Assembly (NCBI GenBank): GCA_002922725.1
Contig: PNEW01000011.1
Location: 1 to 34,081 of the forward strand
Direction: 5' to 3'
DNA: 34,081 nucleotides
Source of the DNA: Verrucomicrobia bacterium Opi.OSU.00C
GTDB lineage: Bacteria > Verrucomicrobiota > Verrucomicrobiia > Opitutales > PNEW01
Position numbers and translations under genes: made by a program. The notes under the pieces are model-generated. The model saw only the letters and a list, made by a program, of their open reading frames with translations, was not told the origin of the DNA and did no database searches. Numbering within the stretch: position 1 is the stretch's first letter; the number at the start of each line of letters is the position of its first letter. Positions 16,800 through 25,575 of the stretch are shown piece after piece.

Positions 16800-18065
16800 T
16801 CAATGCTCGGGATCACTAAAAATTAAAGAGACATTCGAACCACCAAATCCACTACTGTTACTCATCGCATGCTTTGGGGTCTTATCTAGTGTTTTCTTAA
16901 TAATATTTAATCCTTTTGCTTCTGGATCGAGTGTCTCAATATGGGCCGAACCTGGCATAAAGTTTTCTTTTATTGCGAGGACAGAAAAAGATGCTTCCAT
17001 TATACTTGCAAGTGATAAAGCATGTCCGGTCAATGCTTTAGTACTACTTATTGCAGGCTTAGAGTTATTTTTGTTAAAGACTTTTTTTAAAGCACGCATT
17101 TCCGATAAATCACCAGCAAGAGTAGAGGGAGCGTGGGCGTTAATATAATCGATGCTTTTAGGCCCAAGTTTCACTGATCCTAAAGCTCTCTCCATAGATT
17201 GAATCAACCCATTCCCTTCAGGATGAGAAAGAGCAACATGATAGCCATCAGAAGCTTGCCCCCATCCTGTGAATTCAGCATATATCTCTGCATTTCGTTT
17301 TCGTGCGATCGATTCCTCCTCCAAAATCATCACTACTGCACCTCCAGTCCCTACGAATCCATTCCTATTTTTATCAAAAGGTCGTGAAGCCCGATCCGGA
17401 TCAGATGATAAAGTTAAAACTCTCATTCCGGCAAATGGCATAATACTTAGAAAATTGCCATCTTCTCCACCAACAACAAACATGCGATCGTGGCGCCCAA
17501 GAGAAATCTCATCATAAGCGTAACCAAGCGCATGCCCTGAGGATGAGCATGCCGAAGCAAAACCACTAGACGCACCTTTTATTTTAAATGCGGCAACGAG
17601 ATTAAAATTCAACGTTCCAACAATAGATGAAATAATTCCCTGAGGTGATGCCCTCAAAACGCCAACTTTAAACATACGGTTAAGATGGTTATAAGTCATA
17701 AAAACAGAACCAGATGAAGCAGTAAATAATCCTGTTTTTGGATTTGAAATCTCATCTTCTGATAACCCGGCATCTTGAATCGCCTGAACCATGGCACAAT
17801 AAGCATATAAGCCATGGGGAGATAAGCCACGTAAGGTGTCCAGCCTTAATTTATACTGAATAGGATACGTCCAGTCCTCAGAATCCATGGATTCAGTATT
17901 AAATCCCTTAATTGGTGCTGCTAATTTTACAGGGATGTCATCTTTTTTGAAAGGCGGAAAAATTTCTATACCATGTTTCATATGGCATAAACTATCAATG
18001 ACGGTGGCTTTATCATTACCTATACTTGTAACAAAGCCCAAACCGGTGACTACTACCTTACGCAT
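16800..18065 (-). CDS. beta-ketoacyl-ACP synthase, FabF (KAS II) family
   Basis: 421 residues of the thiolase fold. The nucleophile Cys173 lies in SGFASACSSSGHALG, the catalytic His311 in NAHAPSTLAGD, Lys343 and His348 in STKALTGHALSLAS, and GFGGSN is at 406-411. The triad is intact, so it should be an active condensing enzyme using malonyl-ACP. NAHAPSTLAGD departs from the usual NAHGTSTPxGD, suggesting a specialised ketosynthase rather than the housekeeping FabF. It is 75 nt downstream of the ACP-dehydratase fusion on the same strand, its likely carrier partner. Compatible products are modified fatty acids or polyenes; nothing here fixes which. Confidence 0.9.
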   Translation of the reverse strand: MRKVVVTGLGFVTSIGNDKATVIDSLCHMKHGIEIFPPFKKDDIPVKLAAPIKGFNTESMDSEDWTYPIQYKLRLDTLRGLSPHGLYAYCAMVQAIQDAGLSEDEISNPKTGLFTASSGSVFMTYNHLNRMFKVGVLRASPQGIISSIVGTLNFNLVAAFKIKGASSGFASACSSSGHALGYAYDEISLGRHDRMFVVGGEDGNFLSIMPFAGMRVLTLSSDPDRASRPFDKNRNGFVGTGGAVVMILEEESIARKRNAEIYAEFTGWGQASDGYHVALSHPEGNGLIQSMERALGSVKLGPKSIDYINAHAPSTLAGDLSEMRALKKVFNKNNSKPAISSTKALTGHALSLASIMEASFSVLAIKENFMPGSAHIETLDPEAKGLNIIKKTLDKTPKHAMSNSSGFGGSNVSLIFSDPEH

Positions 18066-18140
18066 CTTTCCTGAGTCGAAGAATTTCCCTATAAAAGGAC
18101 TTCCCGTTAAGAGTGATTTTTTACTTAAAAGTCTAAACCC

Positions 18141-18980
18141 TCAACTTTCATAGTCGAAGGTCAAGGTTATATCTTCAGCGAATACCGCTTTTTCATCACC
18201 CACCGTAATGGTACCCTCAAAGGTTACTAAAGGATAACGTATCCTTTTCAATTTAACTTTAAGTTTAAGAACGTCTCCAGGGCGGCATACCCGATGGCAA
18301 CGAACACCATCGCATGAAGCAAACATGACTTTGCTGGTATCAATCGGTTGTTCGAATTCCGGTTTTTCATTCCGGATGAGATAAAGAACTGCCAATTGCC
18401 CCAGAGCTTCAATGAGAATAGAAGCAGGGAAAACGGGGTTGTTTTTAAAATGACCATCGATAAAAAATTCATCTCCAGTGATAGAATAAAGGGATTCGGC
18501 TTCATTAAGACTAATTTTAGATTCTCTAATAAAGAGAAATGGATCCTGGTGCGGCATTACAGAAGCAATTTCTTCAACCGTAAGTTGTTTGTTCTGCTTG
18601 GGGATTGGGATTCCTTTAACTTTATAATCAAGGTAAATTTTGATGTCCCCCACACTTCTAATATCTCTTAATTCATCATTGGCGATAGATATATCAAGTG
18701 TCTCTTCTACAAGAATAATAATCTCGACCATAAGAAGTGAATCTACACCAAGATCTTCGAATAATCGGGTATCATCATTTCCTTCTCTAAGTAAGTGACG
18801 TACATCAGGCTCGAGAAATCTCTCAATAATTCCCATCACAATTACCGGAATGCCATCAAAATTTCCGTGTTGCCTAAAGCTAAGAGCGGCTTCTACGGTT
18901 TCCGGTGAACAACGCTTTAAGGATTCCCTCAATTCATCTTCAAGATGCGGGGTAAAGGCAAGACTCTTCTTCAACTCCAT
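18141..18980 (-). CDS. acyl carrier protein fused to a FabZ/FabA-like hotdog dehydratase
   Basis: 279 residues in two parts. The N-terminal ACP (about 40-120) has LFEDLGVDSLLMVEI with Ser81 as the phosphopantetheine site. After a short linker (125-132), the hotdog domain begins at MPHQDPFLFI (142-151). It keeps the FabZ-type catalytic His177 in DGHFKNNPVFPASILIEALGQ, with Glu191. It should carry an acyl chain and dehydrate 3-hydroxyacyl groups in cis, although the PG of the usual GHFPxxPVMPG is replaced, so activity is probable but unproven. The N-terminal block (SPETVEAALSFRQHGN, then VIVMGIIERFLEPD) resembles verrucomicrobial phosphopantetheine-binding proteins (memory). It is upstream of the ketosynthase in the same direction. 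Confidence 0.88.
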   Translation of the reverse strand: MELKKSLAFTPHLEDELRESLKRCSPETVEAALSFRQHGNFDGIPVIVMGIIERFLEPDVRHLLREGNDDTRLFEDLGVDSLLMVEIIILVEETLDISIANDELRDIRSVGDIKIYLDYKVKGIPIPKQNKQLTVEEIASVMPHQDPFLFIRESKISLNEAESLYSITGDEFFIDGHFKNNPVFPASILIEALGQLAVLYLIRNEKPEFEQPIDTSKVMFASCDGVRCHRVCRPGDVLKLKVKLKRIRYPLVTFEGTITVGDEKAVFAEDITLTFDYES

Positions 18981-19288
18981 ATTTTCAGTTATTTTTAGAA
19001 GATGAAATTACAAAAGCAAGCAATTTTACTGTGTACGTCTTTCCTAAGAATATAATTGTAAAACATTTACCGATAATTGCTACTATTACCTTCGGCTTTT
19101 TGCCCTACTCATAAAATCTACAACTCATTGAATATACGTCAATCTCTACTTGGCAAGGAGATATTTTAGATAATACAAGAAAGATCACAATATACGTGTA
19201 ATACCTACCTCCTTTATGCCTAAACCTTAATTGATCTCTGTTTTTAAACAATTAGTTCATCCTGAGGTGAAATCAGGAGATTCTTTAT
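18981..19288. other. 308-nt intergenic region between the ACP fusion and oleD-like genes
   Basis: All flanking genes read leftward, so this spacer holds the 3' end of the oleCD-like unit and the probable promoter of the ACP-ketosynthase unit. A 6-bp inverted repeat (TCCTGA 19260-19265, TCAGGA 19273-19278) lies just past the oleD-like stop but has no T-run, so it is at best a weak terminator. I see no reading frame that looks like oleA or oleB remains. Confidence 0.45.
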
Positions 19289-20287
19289 TTATAAACCAGT
19301 TTTATTCAGATGCTCAACTAATTGATTAAGCCCCTTTTTAGTGTTAATCACTGGTCTATATCCTAAATCACGGCGTGCAGCTTCGATATTAAAAAAATGA
19401 TTTTTTGAGAGCTCCACTGCTAGAAACCGTGTCATTGGAGGATCTGAACTGCGGCCTGATATTTTATAAAATCCTTCAAATCCCAGGCCTAAGACATATG
19501 CTTTGTTTAAGCTAATTCTTTTTTCCACGGGCTTAATATTTATACGGGTGAGCAATTCATTTATCCATTTCCACAAAACTACAGGTTGATCTTGAGAAAT
19601 AAAATAAGGTTTACCACCTTCGGAATTTCCATTTTCTAAAGCATCGAAAGCTAAAAGGTGAGCATGTGCTGCATTATCAACATGCGTGATGTCAACACGA
19701 TTGTAACCATCACCAATAATGCGTAATTTTCCTGCCCGTGCCCGGGAAATAACAGTTGGGATTAAATGAGGGTCACCAATTCCCCATATTAGATGTGGTC
19801 GTAAAGCTATTGTGCGCAATCCTTTATAATTATTAACAGCGAGAACTTCGGCCTCTGCAATTGCTTTAGTATGGGCGTAGTGAGATAGCCAATTACTACC
19901 ATAAGGCAGTGATTCATCCGCCCCTTCAATAGAATTGCCATTAAATACTACGCTTGGGGTGCTGGTGTAAATTAGTCTTGAGATTCCCTGATCTTTACAG
20001 GCATTGATCACATTCCTAGTTCCAATAACGTTAGGTTGAAAAAAGCTGTTCCAACTCCCCCAAATACCAGCTTTAGCCGCAATGTGAAATACTACATCGC
20101 ACCCCTGACAAGCCTCTTTAACAATTTTATAGTTCTCAATTTCACCTTGATAAACCTTAACTCCCTGGGCTTCAATTCCAGGTTGTGGCGATCGACCTAA
20201 GATAGCAATCTCAGCTCCACGACTACACAACCTTTCGACCACATATCTTCCTAGAAAACCTCCTCCACCTGTTACCAATACCTTCAT
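19289..20287 (-). CDS. oleD: OleD-like 3-beta-HSD/SDR family dehydrogenase
   Basis: 332 residues, extended SDR. TGGGGFLG (6-13) binds NADP(H), a TSTPSVVF serine region is at 108-115, and Tyr137 and Lys141 lie in HYAHTKA. Family blocks shared with OleD include VFHIAAKAGIWG, ALRPHLIWGIGDPHL, NRVDITHVDNAAHAHLLA and PYFISQDQPV. OleD reduces the 2-alkyl-3-ketoacid made by OleA to the 2-alkyl-3-hydroxyacid in long-chain olefin/beta-lactone synthesis. It is 11 nt downstream of the OleC-like gene, the usual pairing. Related SDRs also serve as ceramide reductases or sterol dehydrogenases, so the assignment relies partly on the neighbour. Confidence 0.8.
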   Translation of the reverse strand: MKVLVTGGGGFLGRYVVERLCSRGAEIAILGRSPQPGIEAQGVKVYQGEIENYKIVKEACQGCDVVFHIAAKAGIWGSWNSFFQPNVIGTRNVINACKDQGISRLIYTSTPSVVFNGNSIEGADESLPYGSNWLSHYAHTKAIAEAEVLAVNNYKGLRTIALRPHLIWGIGDPHLIPTVISRARAGKLRIIGDGYNRVDITHVDNAAHAHLLAFDALENGNSEGGKPYFISQDQPVVLWKWINELLTRINIKPVEKRISLNKAYVLGLGFEGFYKISGRSSDPPMTRFLAVELSKNHFFNIEAARRDLGYRPVINTKKGLNQLVEHLNKTGL

Positions 20288-20298
20288 TCTCGAGAAAG

Positions 20299-21963
20299 TT
20301 ATTTATAGGAAAAGGATAAATTATATTTTCGTGCCAAGGTAAGGCGATGGATTTTCGCATTATGCCTTATATCTACCGGTAATTTTTTTTGAATGAAAAA
20401 CTGGTTAATATCCTTTGTCATCTGACAACCCTGACCCAGTTTTTTAAGTTCGGTTATTAATCGTTGTCGTTCTAAACTATTCTTAGGAAAGTATCCTTTT
20501 TCAGGCTCAACGACAATAGCAGGTATTAATTCGTGATATTGACCCAGACCAATCAATGCAGTCCTAAATACTCCAGAATGCTGATTATAGATAGCCTCAC
20601 AACAGTTAGTATAAAGTTCACCTGTAGCCGTATGTACGCGTTCAACCTTGCGGCCACAAAACCAGAGACGACCTACGTTATCAATATACCCTAAATCTCC
20701 AGTTCGATGCCAAATCGCATTCCCATCATTTATCTTTGCCAATTTTGTTTGTTCTTTCAGCGCATCATATTTCTTCGTTGTGACCGCACCCTTGACTATG
20801 ATTTCTCCTATCGAGCCTTGGGGTAGTTCAAGCCTATCACACCATTCTTCAATCGCTTTTTCATAAATTTTTATAATACGAATTATAAGCCCTGGAACGG
20901 GTCTTCCTACACAAGTACCCTTTCCTTGAAGCGTAAGGTGCGCAGTCTCTTTATTTATCTCGGCACTACTTATAGATGTGATAGGCAAACATTCTGTAGC
21001 CCCATAGGGTGTGTAAACAAAACCCTTGGTAAGTAATTTACTTAATTTCTCAATAAGCTGTAATGGGACTGGAGCACCAGCAATAAGAACCCGCTTCATC
21101 GTCGATAGGTTGATATTATTCGCATTACAATACTGAGCGACCTTTGCCCATATTGCAGGAGAACCAAAACTATTCGTAACCCCACATTGTTTAATCGCCT
21201 CTACCACCTTTCGAGGATCTATTGTGGCTGGTCGACTGGGATTCATTTCTGGAACAACCGTTGTCATTCCTAATGCAGGATTAAAAAGTGAGAAAATGGG
21301 TAGCATAGGGAAATCGATCTCGCCTCGTTTAATATCATAGTGCTCACGAATAAGATTTACTTGAGCCTCAAATACCCCGTGCTCATAAGAAACTCCTTTG
21401 GGGGGACCCGTAGAGCCTGAAGTAAAAAGAATCGCCGCAGGGTCATCACTACTCGTTGGGACAATGTTGAAGCTATTGTCTTTGCTCCTTCTTGAAAGAA
21501 AATTGTCAACAGCTGACACAAACTTATACCCCTCGACGTTTATTCTCACTCGAAGTTTACGGAAATAAGGAAAGAAAATACGGCTAAACCAATGAGCTTT
21601 GGAGGCCCCAATCAGAGCTTCCGGTTGAGAATTAATAACACATTTTAGAAAATTTTTTACCCCCATACCTGGATCAATAAAAATGGGGACCGCACCAATT
21701 TTAAAAAGAGCAAAACTTATAAATAAGAAATTTAATCCTGGCTTCAGTAATATTAGTACACGAGTGCTACGACCTATATTACATTCGCATATATAACGCG
21801 AAACTGCATCACAATATTTATCCAATTCAAGAAATGTGAGTTCATTATAAATAATGTTTCCATTTGGTTCGCGATGAAGGGGATCCATAATCGCACAAAG
21901 ATGGGGGTCCTGTTTTGCCATCACGGAGATATAACGCGCTACATTGAATAATTCTTCCTTCAT
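20299..21963 (-). CDS. oleC: OleC-like AMP-dependent synthetase (beta-lactone synthetase)
   Basis: 554 residues of the ANL superfamily. The ATP loop TSGSTGPPKG is at 181-190, the YTPYGATECLP motif at 317-327, and WHRTGDLGYID with LWFCGRKVERV further on; PVDIRHNAKIHR is near the C-terminus. The block FSLFNPALGMTTVVPEMNPS is typical of OleC rather than of acyl-CoA ligases, as is PVDIRHNAKI (family memory). OleC converts 2-alkyl-3-hydroxyacids to beta-lactones with ATP; OleB then decarboxylates them to cis-olefins. It is upstream of the OleD-like gene with an 11-nt gap and 146 nt after purK. An acyl-ACP synthetase of a ceramide pathway is an alternative reading. Confidence 0.82.
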   Translation of the reverse strand: MKEELFNVARYISVMAKQDPHLCAIMDPLHREPNGNIIYNELTFLELDKYCDAVSRYICECNIGRSTRVLILLKPGLNFLFISFALFKIGAVPIFIDPGMGVKNFLKCVINSQPEALIGASKAHWFSRIFFPYFRKLRVRINVEGYKFVSAVDNFLSRRSKDNSFNIVPTSSDDPAAILFTSGSTGPPKGVSYEHGVFEAQVNLIREHYDIKRGEIDFPMLPIFSLFNPALGMTTVVPEMNPSRPATIDPRKVVEAIKQCGVTNSFGSPAIWAKVAQYCNANNINLSTMKRVLIAGAPVPLQLIEKLSKLLTKGFVYTPYGATECLPITSISSAEINKETAHLTLQGKGTCVGRPVPGLIIRIIKIYEKAIEEWCDRLELPQGSIGEIIVKGAVTTKKYDALKEQTKLAKINDGNAIWHRTGDLGYIDNVGRLWFCGRKVERVHTATGELYTNCCEAIYNQHSGVFRTALIGLGQYHELIPAIVVEPEKGYFPKNSLERQRLITELKKLGQGCQMTKDINQFFIQKKLPVDIRHNAKIHRLTLARKYNLSFSYK

Positions 21964-22109
21964 AGTTACTTATTCAAAATAATTTGATTATTCTTTTTTA
22001 TAAATAACACGAAACTGGATCAAGGTAGGTTTAAATTTATATAAAATTTGTCTGATTTAAAATTCTATATTGTTCCAAACAGGATAAAAATAGTTGAGAT
22101 GAAATTAGC

Positions 22110-23261
22110 TTAACAGGAGTTAGAATTTGAAGCTCCACACAATGCTTTGAATATCCCTTCTGCTTTTCGCAAGGCCGTATTAATAGATTCATCAACAACG
22201 CAAAAATGACCCATTTTACGCCCTAATCGGGGTGTTCCTTTATCATAAAGATGTAATTTTACGGTGGGATCACTCAAAACAATATCCCATTCGGGGTTAT
22301 CTGGATCCCATAAATCACCAAGCAAGTTAATCATTACGATAGGTGAAAGTAGTGTAGTAGCTCCTAATGGCAGCCCACAAACTGCTCTTACATGCTGCTC
22401 GAACTGATTGGTTAAGCAAGCGTCAAAACTATAATGTCCAGAATTGTGAGGACGAGGTGCAAGTTCATTTACCAACCATTCATTATTCTGAGTTAAAAAG
22501 AATTCAACTGCTAATAGTCCTACTAAATCGAGCTTTTTAGCTATTTGAATTGCAATATCTTCTGCTTCACGTTGCTTGTCTAGATCAATACGAGCAGGTA
22601 CTATCGATGAATGCAAAATATGATTTCGATGAATATTTTCAGCCATAGGAAAGGTACTTTCCTCACCCTTTTCATTCATAGCACAGATAACAGAATATTC
22701 ACCGTGAAAAGAAATCCATTTTTCGACGACCCCAACATCACTGTTAAATTCTTGCCATATTACTTCGAAGTCTTCGTCAATAAAATCTATCTTTCTCTGC
22801 CCTTTGCCATCGTAACCAAACGAAGCTGTTTTAAGAATACAAGGTAACCCTAATTGTATTACTGCAGCAGCAAGTTCCTGAGGAGACTTAACTACTTTAA
22901 AAGGAACACATGGGAATCCAGAGTGGGCTAAAAAATCTTTTTCTCGCTGACGATGCTGACAAATGTACAAAACCTGTCCCGAGGGATACAAGGGGACTTG
23001 TTCAGCAATGGCTTCTACTGCCGATACTGGAATATTTTCAAACTCAAGAGTAACGACATCAACCTGTGAAGAAAAATACCGCAGACTAGTCAAATCACTG
23101 TAGGGTGCATTAACCTCAAGATCTGCGACCATACCGGCAGAACACCCTTCATTAGGTTCAAAAATATTAAATCTATACCCCATCCGTCGGCCAGCGAGAA
23201 CGGTCATGCGACCGAGTTGCCCTCCCCCAAGGATCCCGATCGTGCTGTCGGGAGAAATCAT
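22110..23261 (-). CDS. purK: 5-(carboxyamino)imidazole ribonucleotide synthase PurK
   Basis: 383 residues, ATP-grasp enzyme of purine synthesis converting AIR, bicarbonate and ATP to N5-CAIR. Motifs: [12 protein letters not shown] (8-19), [23 protein letters not shown] (the ATP-grasp lysine and glycine loop), VEKWI, and the metal-binding [14 protein letters not shown]. It starts inside the purE stop (4-nt ATGA overlap), so it is coupled to PurE, the next enzyme in the pathway. Confidence 0.97.
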   Translation of the reverse strand: MISPDSTIGILGGGQLGRMTVLAGRRMGYRFNIFEPNEGCSAGMVADLEVNAPYSDLTSLRYFSSQVDVVTLEFENIPVSAVEAIAEQVPLYPSGQVLYICQHRQREKDFLAHSGFPCVPFKVVKSPQELAAAVIQLGLPCILKTASFGYDGKGQRKIDFIDEDFEVIWQEFNSDVGVVEKWISFHGEYSVICAMNEKGEESTFPMAENIHRNHILHSSIVPARIDLDKQREAEDIAIQIAKKLDLVGLLAVEFFLTQNNEWLVNELAPRPHNSGHYSFDACLTNQFEQHVRAVCGLPLGATTLLSPIVMINLLGDLWDPDNPEWDIVLSDPTVKLHLYDKGTPRLGRKMGHFCVVDESINTALRKAEGIFKALCGASNSNSC

Positions 23262-23770
23262 GAACTAGGTAATTTTGTCTTAAGCACTTTAGCAGTCTGC
23301 ACTTTCCGTAATGTTTTTAGCCGATTACTAAGACTCTTGTTATCAAGAGAAAGAATAGATGCTGCACTAAGTGCTGCATTTATGGCACCTGCTTTACCAA
23401 TCGCGAAAGTAGGGACAGGAATACCGGCTGGCATTTGTACTATAGATAAAAGAGAATCTAATCCACTAAGAGCCTTTGACTGAACTGGAACTCCTAGAAC
23501 TGGTAGCTCAGTCAATGAAGCCGTCATTCCAGGTAAATGCGCAGCTCCACCTGCTCCAGCAATAATTACCTTAATTCCACGTTCCGACGCTTCGTCTGCA
23601 TATTTATACAATAATTCCGGGGTACGATGGGCACTGACAATTTTTTTCTCATAAGGCACTTTCAGTGTATCAAGATTTGCAGCTGCATGGCGCATCGTAT
23701 CCCAATCAGATGCACTCCCCATAATAAGCCCCACCAATGGTTTTAAATTTCTTTTAATTTTTTTTACCAT
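23258..23770 (-). CDS. purE: N5-CAIR mutase PurE
   Basis: 170 residues, class I PurE. It rearranges N5-CAIR to [13 protein letters not shown] (18-26), SAHRTPE (46-52) and the [13 protein letters not shown] loop form the active site. A 14-residue basic N-terminus and a 25-residue basic C-terminal tail go slightly beyond the core fold. It is the first gene of purEK and diverges from trkA across a 354-nt region that should contain both promoters. Confidence 0.97.
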   Translation of the reverse strand: MVKKIKRNLKPLVGLIMGSASDWDTMRHAAANLDTLKVPYEKKIVSAHRTPELLYKYADEASERGIKVIIAGAGGAAHLPGMTASLTELPVLGVPVQSKALSGLDSLLSIVQMPAGIPVPTFAIGKAGAINAALSAASILSLDNKSLSNRLKTLRKVQTAKVLKTKLPSS

Positions 23771-24124
23771 TACTCTATGTCTATTTGGAATAAACTAAGT
23801 GCTATTTCCCATCAATTCAATCAATAAGCGTTAACTAATACACGTATCGCAAGAGAATTTATCATTTAATAATTGTTAGTAAACCACACAATAAGATCAA
23901 ATAACTAAGATATAGGCTCCTTAACGACGCTTTTTTTCAGTAATAGTGAAAAAAAATCTTTCATTGTTGAGTGATTCTTTTACAATATTCCATAAAGTTT
24001 GATATGAAGTGCCTTTTAAAAAGGTAAAATCGTCCCCCCATACTCTATCCTTATTATCATTGTCTCAAAGTTCGGTTAATAAGGATTATCTTTTTTATCT
24101 CACTACATTTTTATTTAATAGACT
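23771..24124. other. 354-nt divergent intergenic region between purE and trkA
   Basis: Very AT-rich. It holds an AT hairpin (listed separately at 23931-23955) but no coding remnant, tRNA or riboswitch fold that I recognise. A purine riboswitch upstream of purE was considered; the conserved core was not found. Confidence 0.45.
23931..23955. repeat. 9-bp AT-rich inverted repeat
   Basis: TTTTTTTCA (23931-23939) pairs perfectly with TGAAAAAAA (23947-23955) around a 7-nt loop. It lies about midway between the divergent purE and trkA starts. It could be a weak terminator-like structure or a protein site; the T-first arrangement is unlike a standard terminator. Confidence 0.4.
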
Positions 24125-25475
24125 ATGAAAATAGTAATTGTCGGAGCCGGAGAGGTTGGCAGCTACTTATGTGGGATGTTAAGTGGACATGCACATGAAG
24201 TTACGCTCATCGAATCTGCGGAGAAAACAGTAAGTCGTGCGGATGAGCAATATGATGTTCGTGTTGTGGAGGGAAATGGCAGTTCGGCAGAAATACTTAA
24301 AAAAGCCGAAGTTGATGGTTGTGATTTCTTTCTCGCGATGACAAGTGACGATAAAACGAACCTAATCTCGAGCTCATTAGCCAAAGTATTGGGAGCTGGT
24401 ACGACTATAGCTCGTGTTCACGATCAAACTTATAGCGATAACTCATACCTTAATTACCAACTCCATTTTGGTATAGATATGCTTCTTAATCCCGAAGCCC
24501 TTTGTGCTGTCGAGTTAGCTAAAACGATTCGTAATCCTGGAAGAGTTGCAGTGGAAAATTTTGCAAGAGGTCAGATTGAAGTACAACAAGTGCAACTTGC
24601 TAAAAAATCCAAGCTTAAAGGTAAAACTTTAGCGGAATTAAAAATAAATCCCAAAATACGAATCGGTGCAATCCAGCGGGCTGACAAAATAGAGCTACCA
24701 ACAAGTGATTCAATTTTAGAAGTAGGTGATTGGGTAACACTATTTGGTCCACCCGACGTAATGATGGAATCACGCATTAATTTCAATCCTGATATTACCG
24801 AAAATATAGTTCGGGTTGTTCTTTTTGGGGGAGGGGAAACTTCAATTGCTCTTGTTAGATTACTTACTAACCCTAGATTTAAAATTCGTATAATTGATAG
24901 TGACCGTGAGAAATGTGACTATATAGCAAAAAAAATTCCCTCACGTCACAGTCATCAACGGAGATGCCACACGGTTGCGTTTGTTAGAAGAAGAACAGAT
25001 TGGCAGTACCGATTATTTTATCGCTTGTACTAAAGATGATGAAAATAATATAATGACCGGATTACAGTCATCAAAACTAGGAGCTGCCCATGTTCAAATT
25101 GTAATCAACAAGACCGATTATGAAGAAATCCTCGACCGCATGAAAAGTACTTTAGGTATTGAATTATCTGTCTCTCCGCGCATTGCAACAGTTAACGAAA
25201 TTATGCGCTACCTCTCACCAGAACCTTACACCGAACTTGCTGAACTACCAAATAAAGCTGGGAAAATACTAGAAATTAGGGTTAGTGGTAATAGTTCCCA
25301 GACAGGACGATTGATTAAAGATATCCCATTACCATTAAGCACGGTTTTTGTTGCCCTTCTGCATAAATTTGAAGCGGTGGTTCCTGGTGCTGAAGATATC
25401 ATTCTTGAAGGAGATCGGATAGTTGTTATAACTAAAGAAGATAGCATAAAAGAATTACTTAATTTGTTCACTTAA
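24125..25475 (+). CDS. trkA: Trk potassium uptake regulator TrkA, interrupted by a +1 frameshift
   Basis: Peripheral NAD-binding subunit of the Trk K+ system. The first RCK module has IVGAGEVGSYL (5-15), and NGSSAEIL is followed by MTSDDKTNL. A second Rossmann start, VVLFGGGETSIALVRLL, follows the first TrkA_C domain. The frame breaks at an A8 run (24928-24935). With seven A the text continues KKFPHVTVINGDATRLRLL into LEEEQIGSTDYFIACTKDDENN, giving a normal 449-residue TrkA with a second TrkA_C domain at the end. The break is probably a sequencing error. trkH follows 100 nt downstream on the same strand. Confidence 0.93.
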
Positions 25476-25575
25476 TAAGACCCTAATCCTCTAATAATGA
25501 TGGATATCTTATTCGTTTCTTCCCATACCGTTAAAAATTGAATTCCGCCCTTTTCTAGCTGAAAGCTAACTTAAG

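Noticed and set aside
19260-19278. 6-bp inverted repeat after the oleD-like gene as a terminator
   Set aside because: No U-run follows on the transcribed strand; short repeats like this arise by chance.
23771-24124. Purine riboswitch upstream of purE
   Set aside because: The conserved junction and loop sequences were not found on the minus strand.
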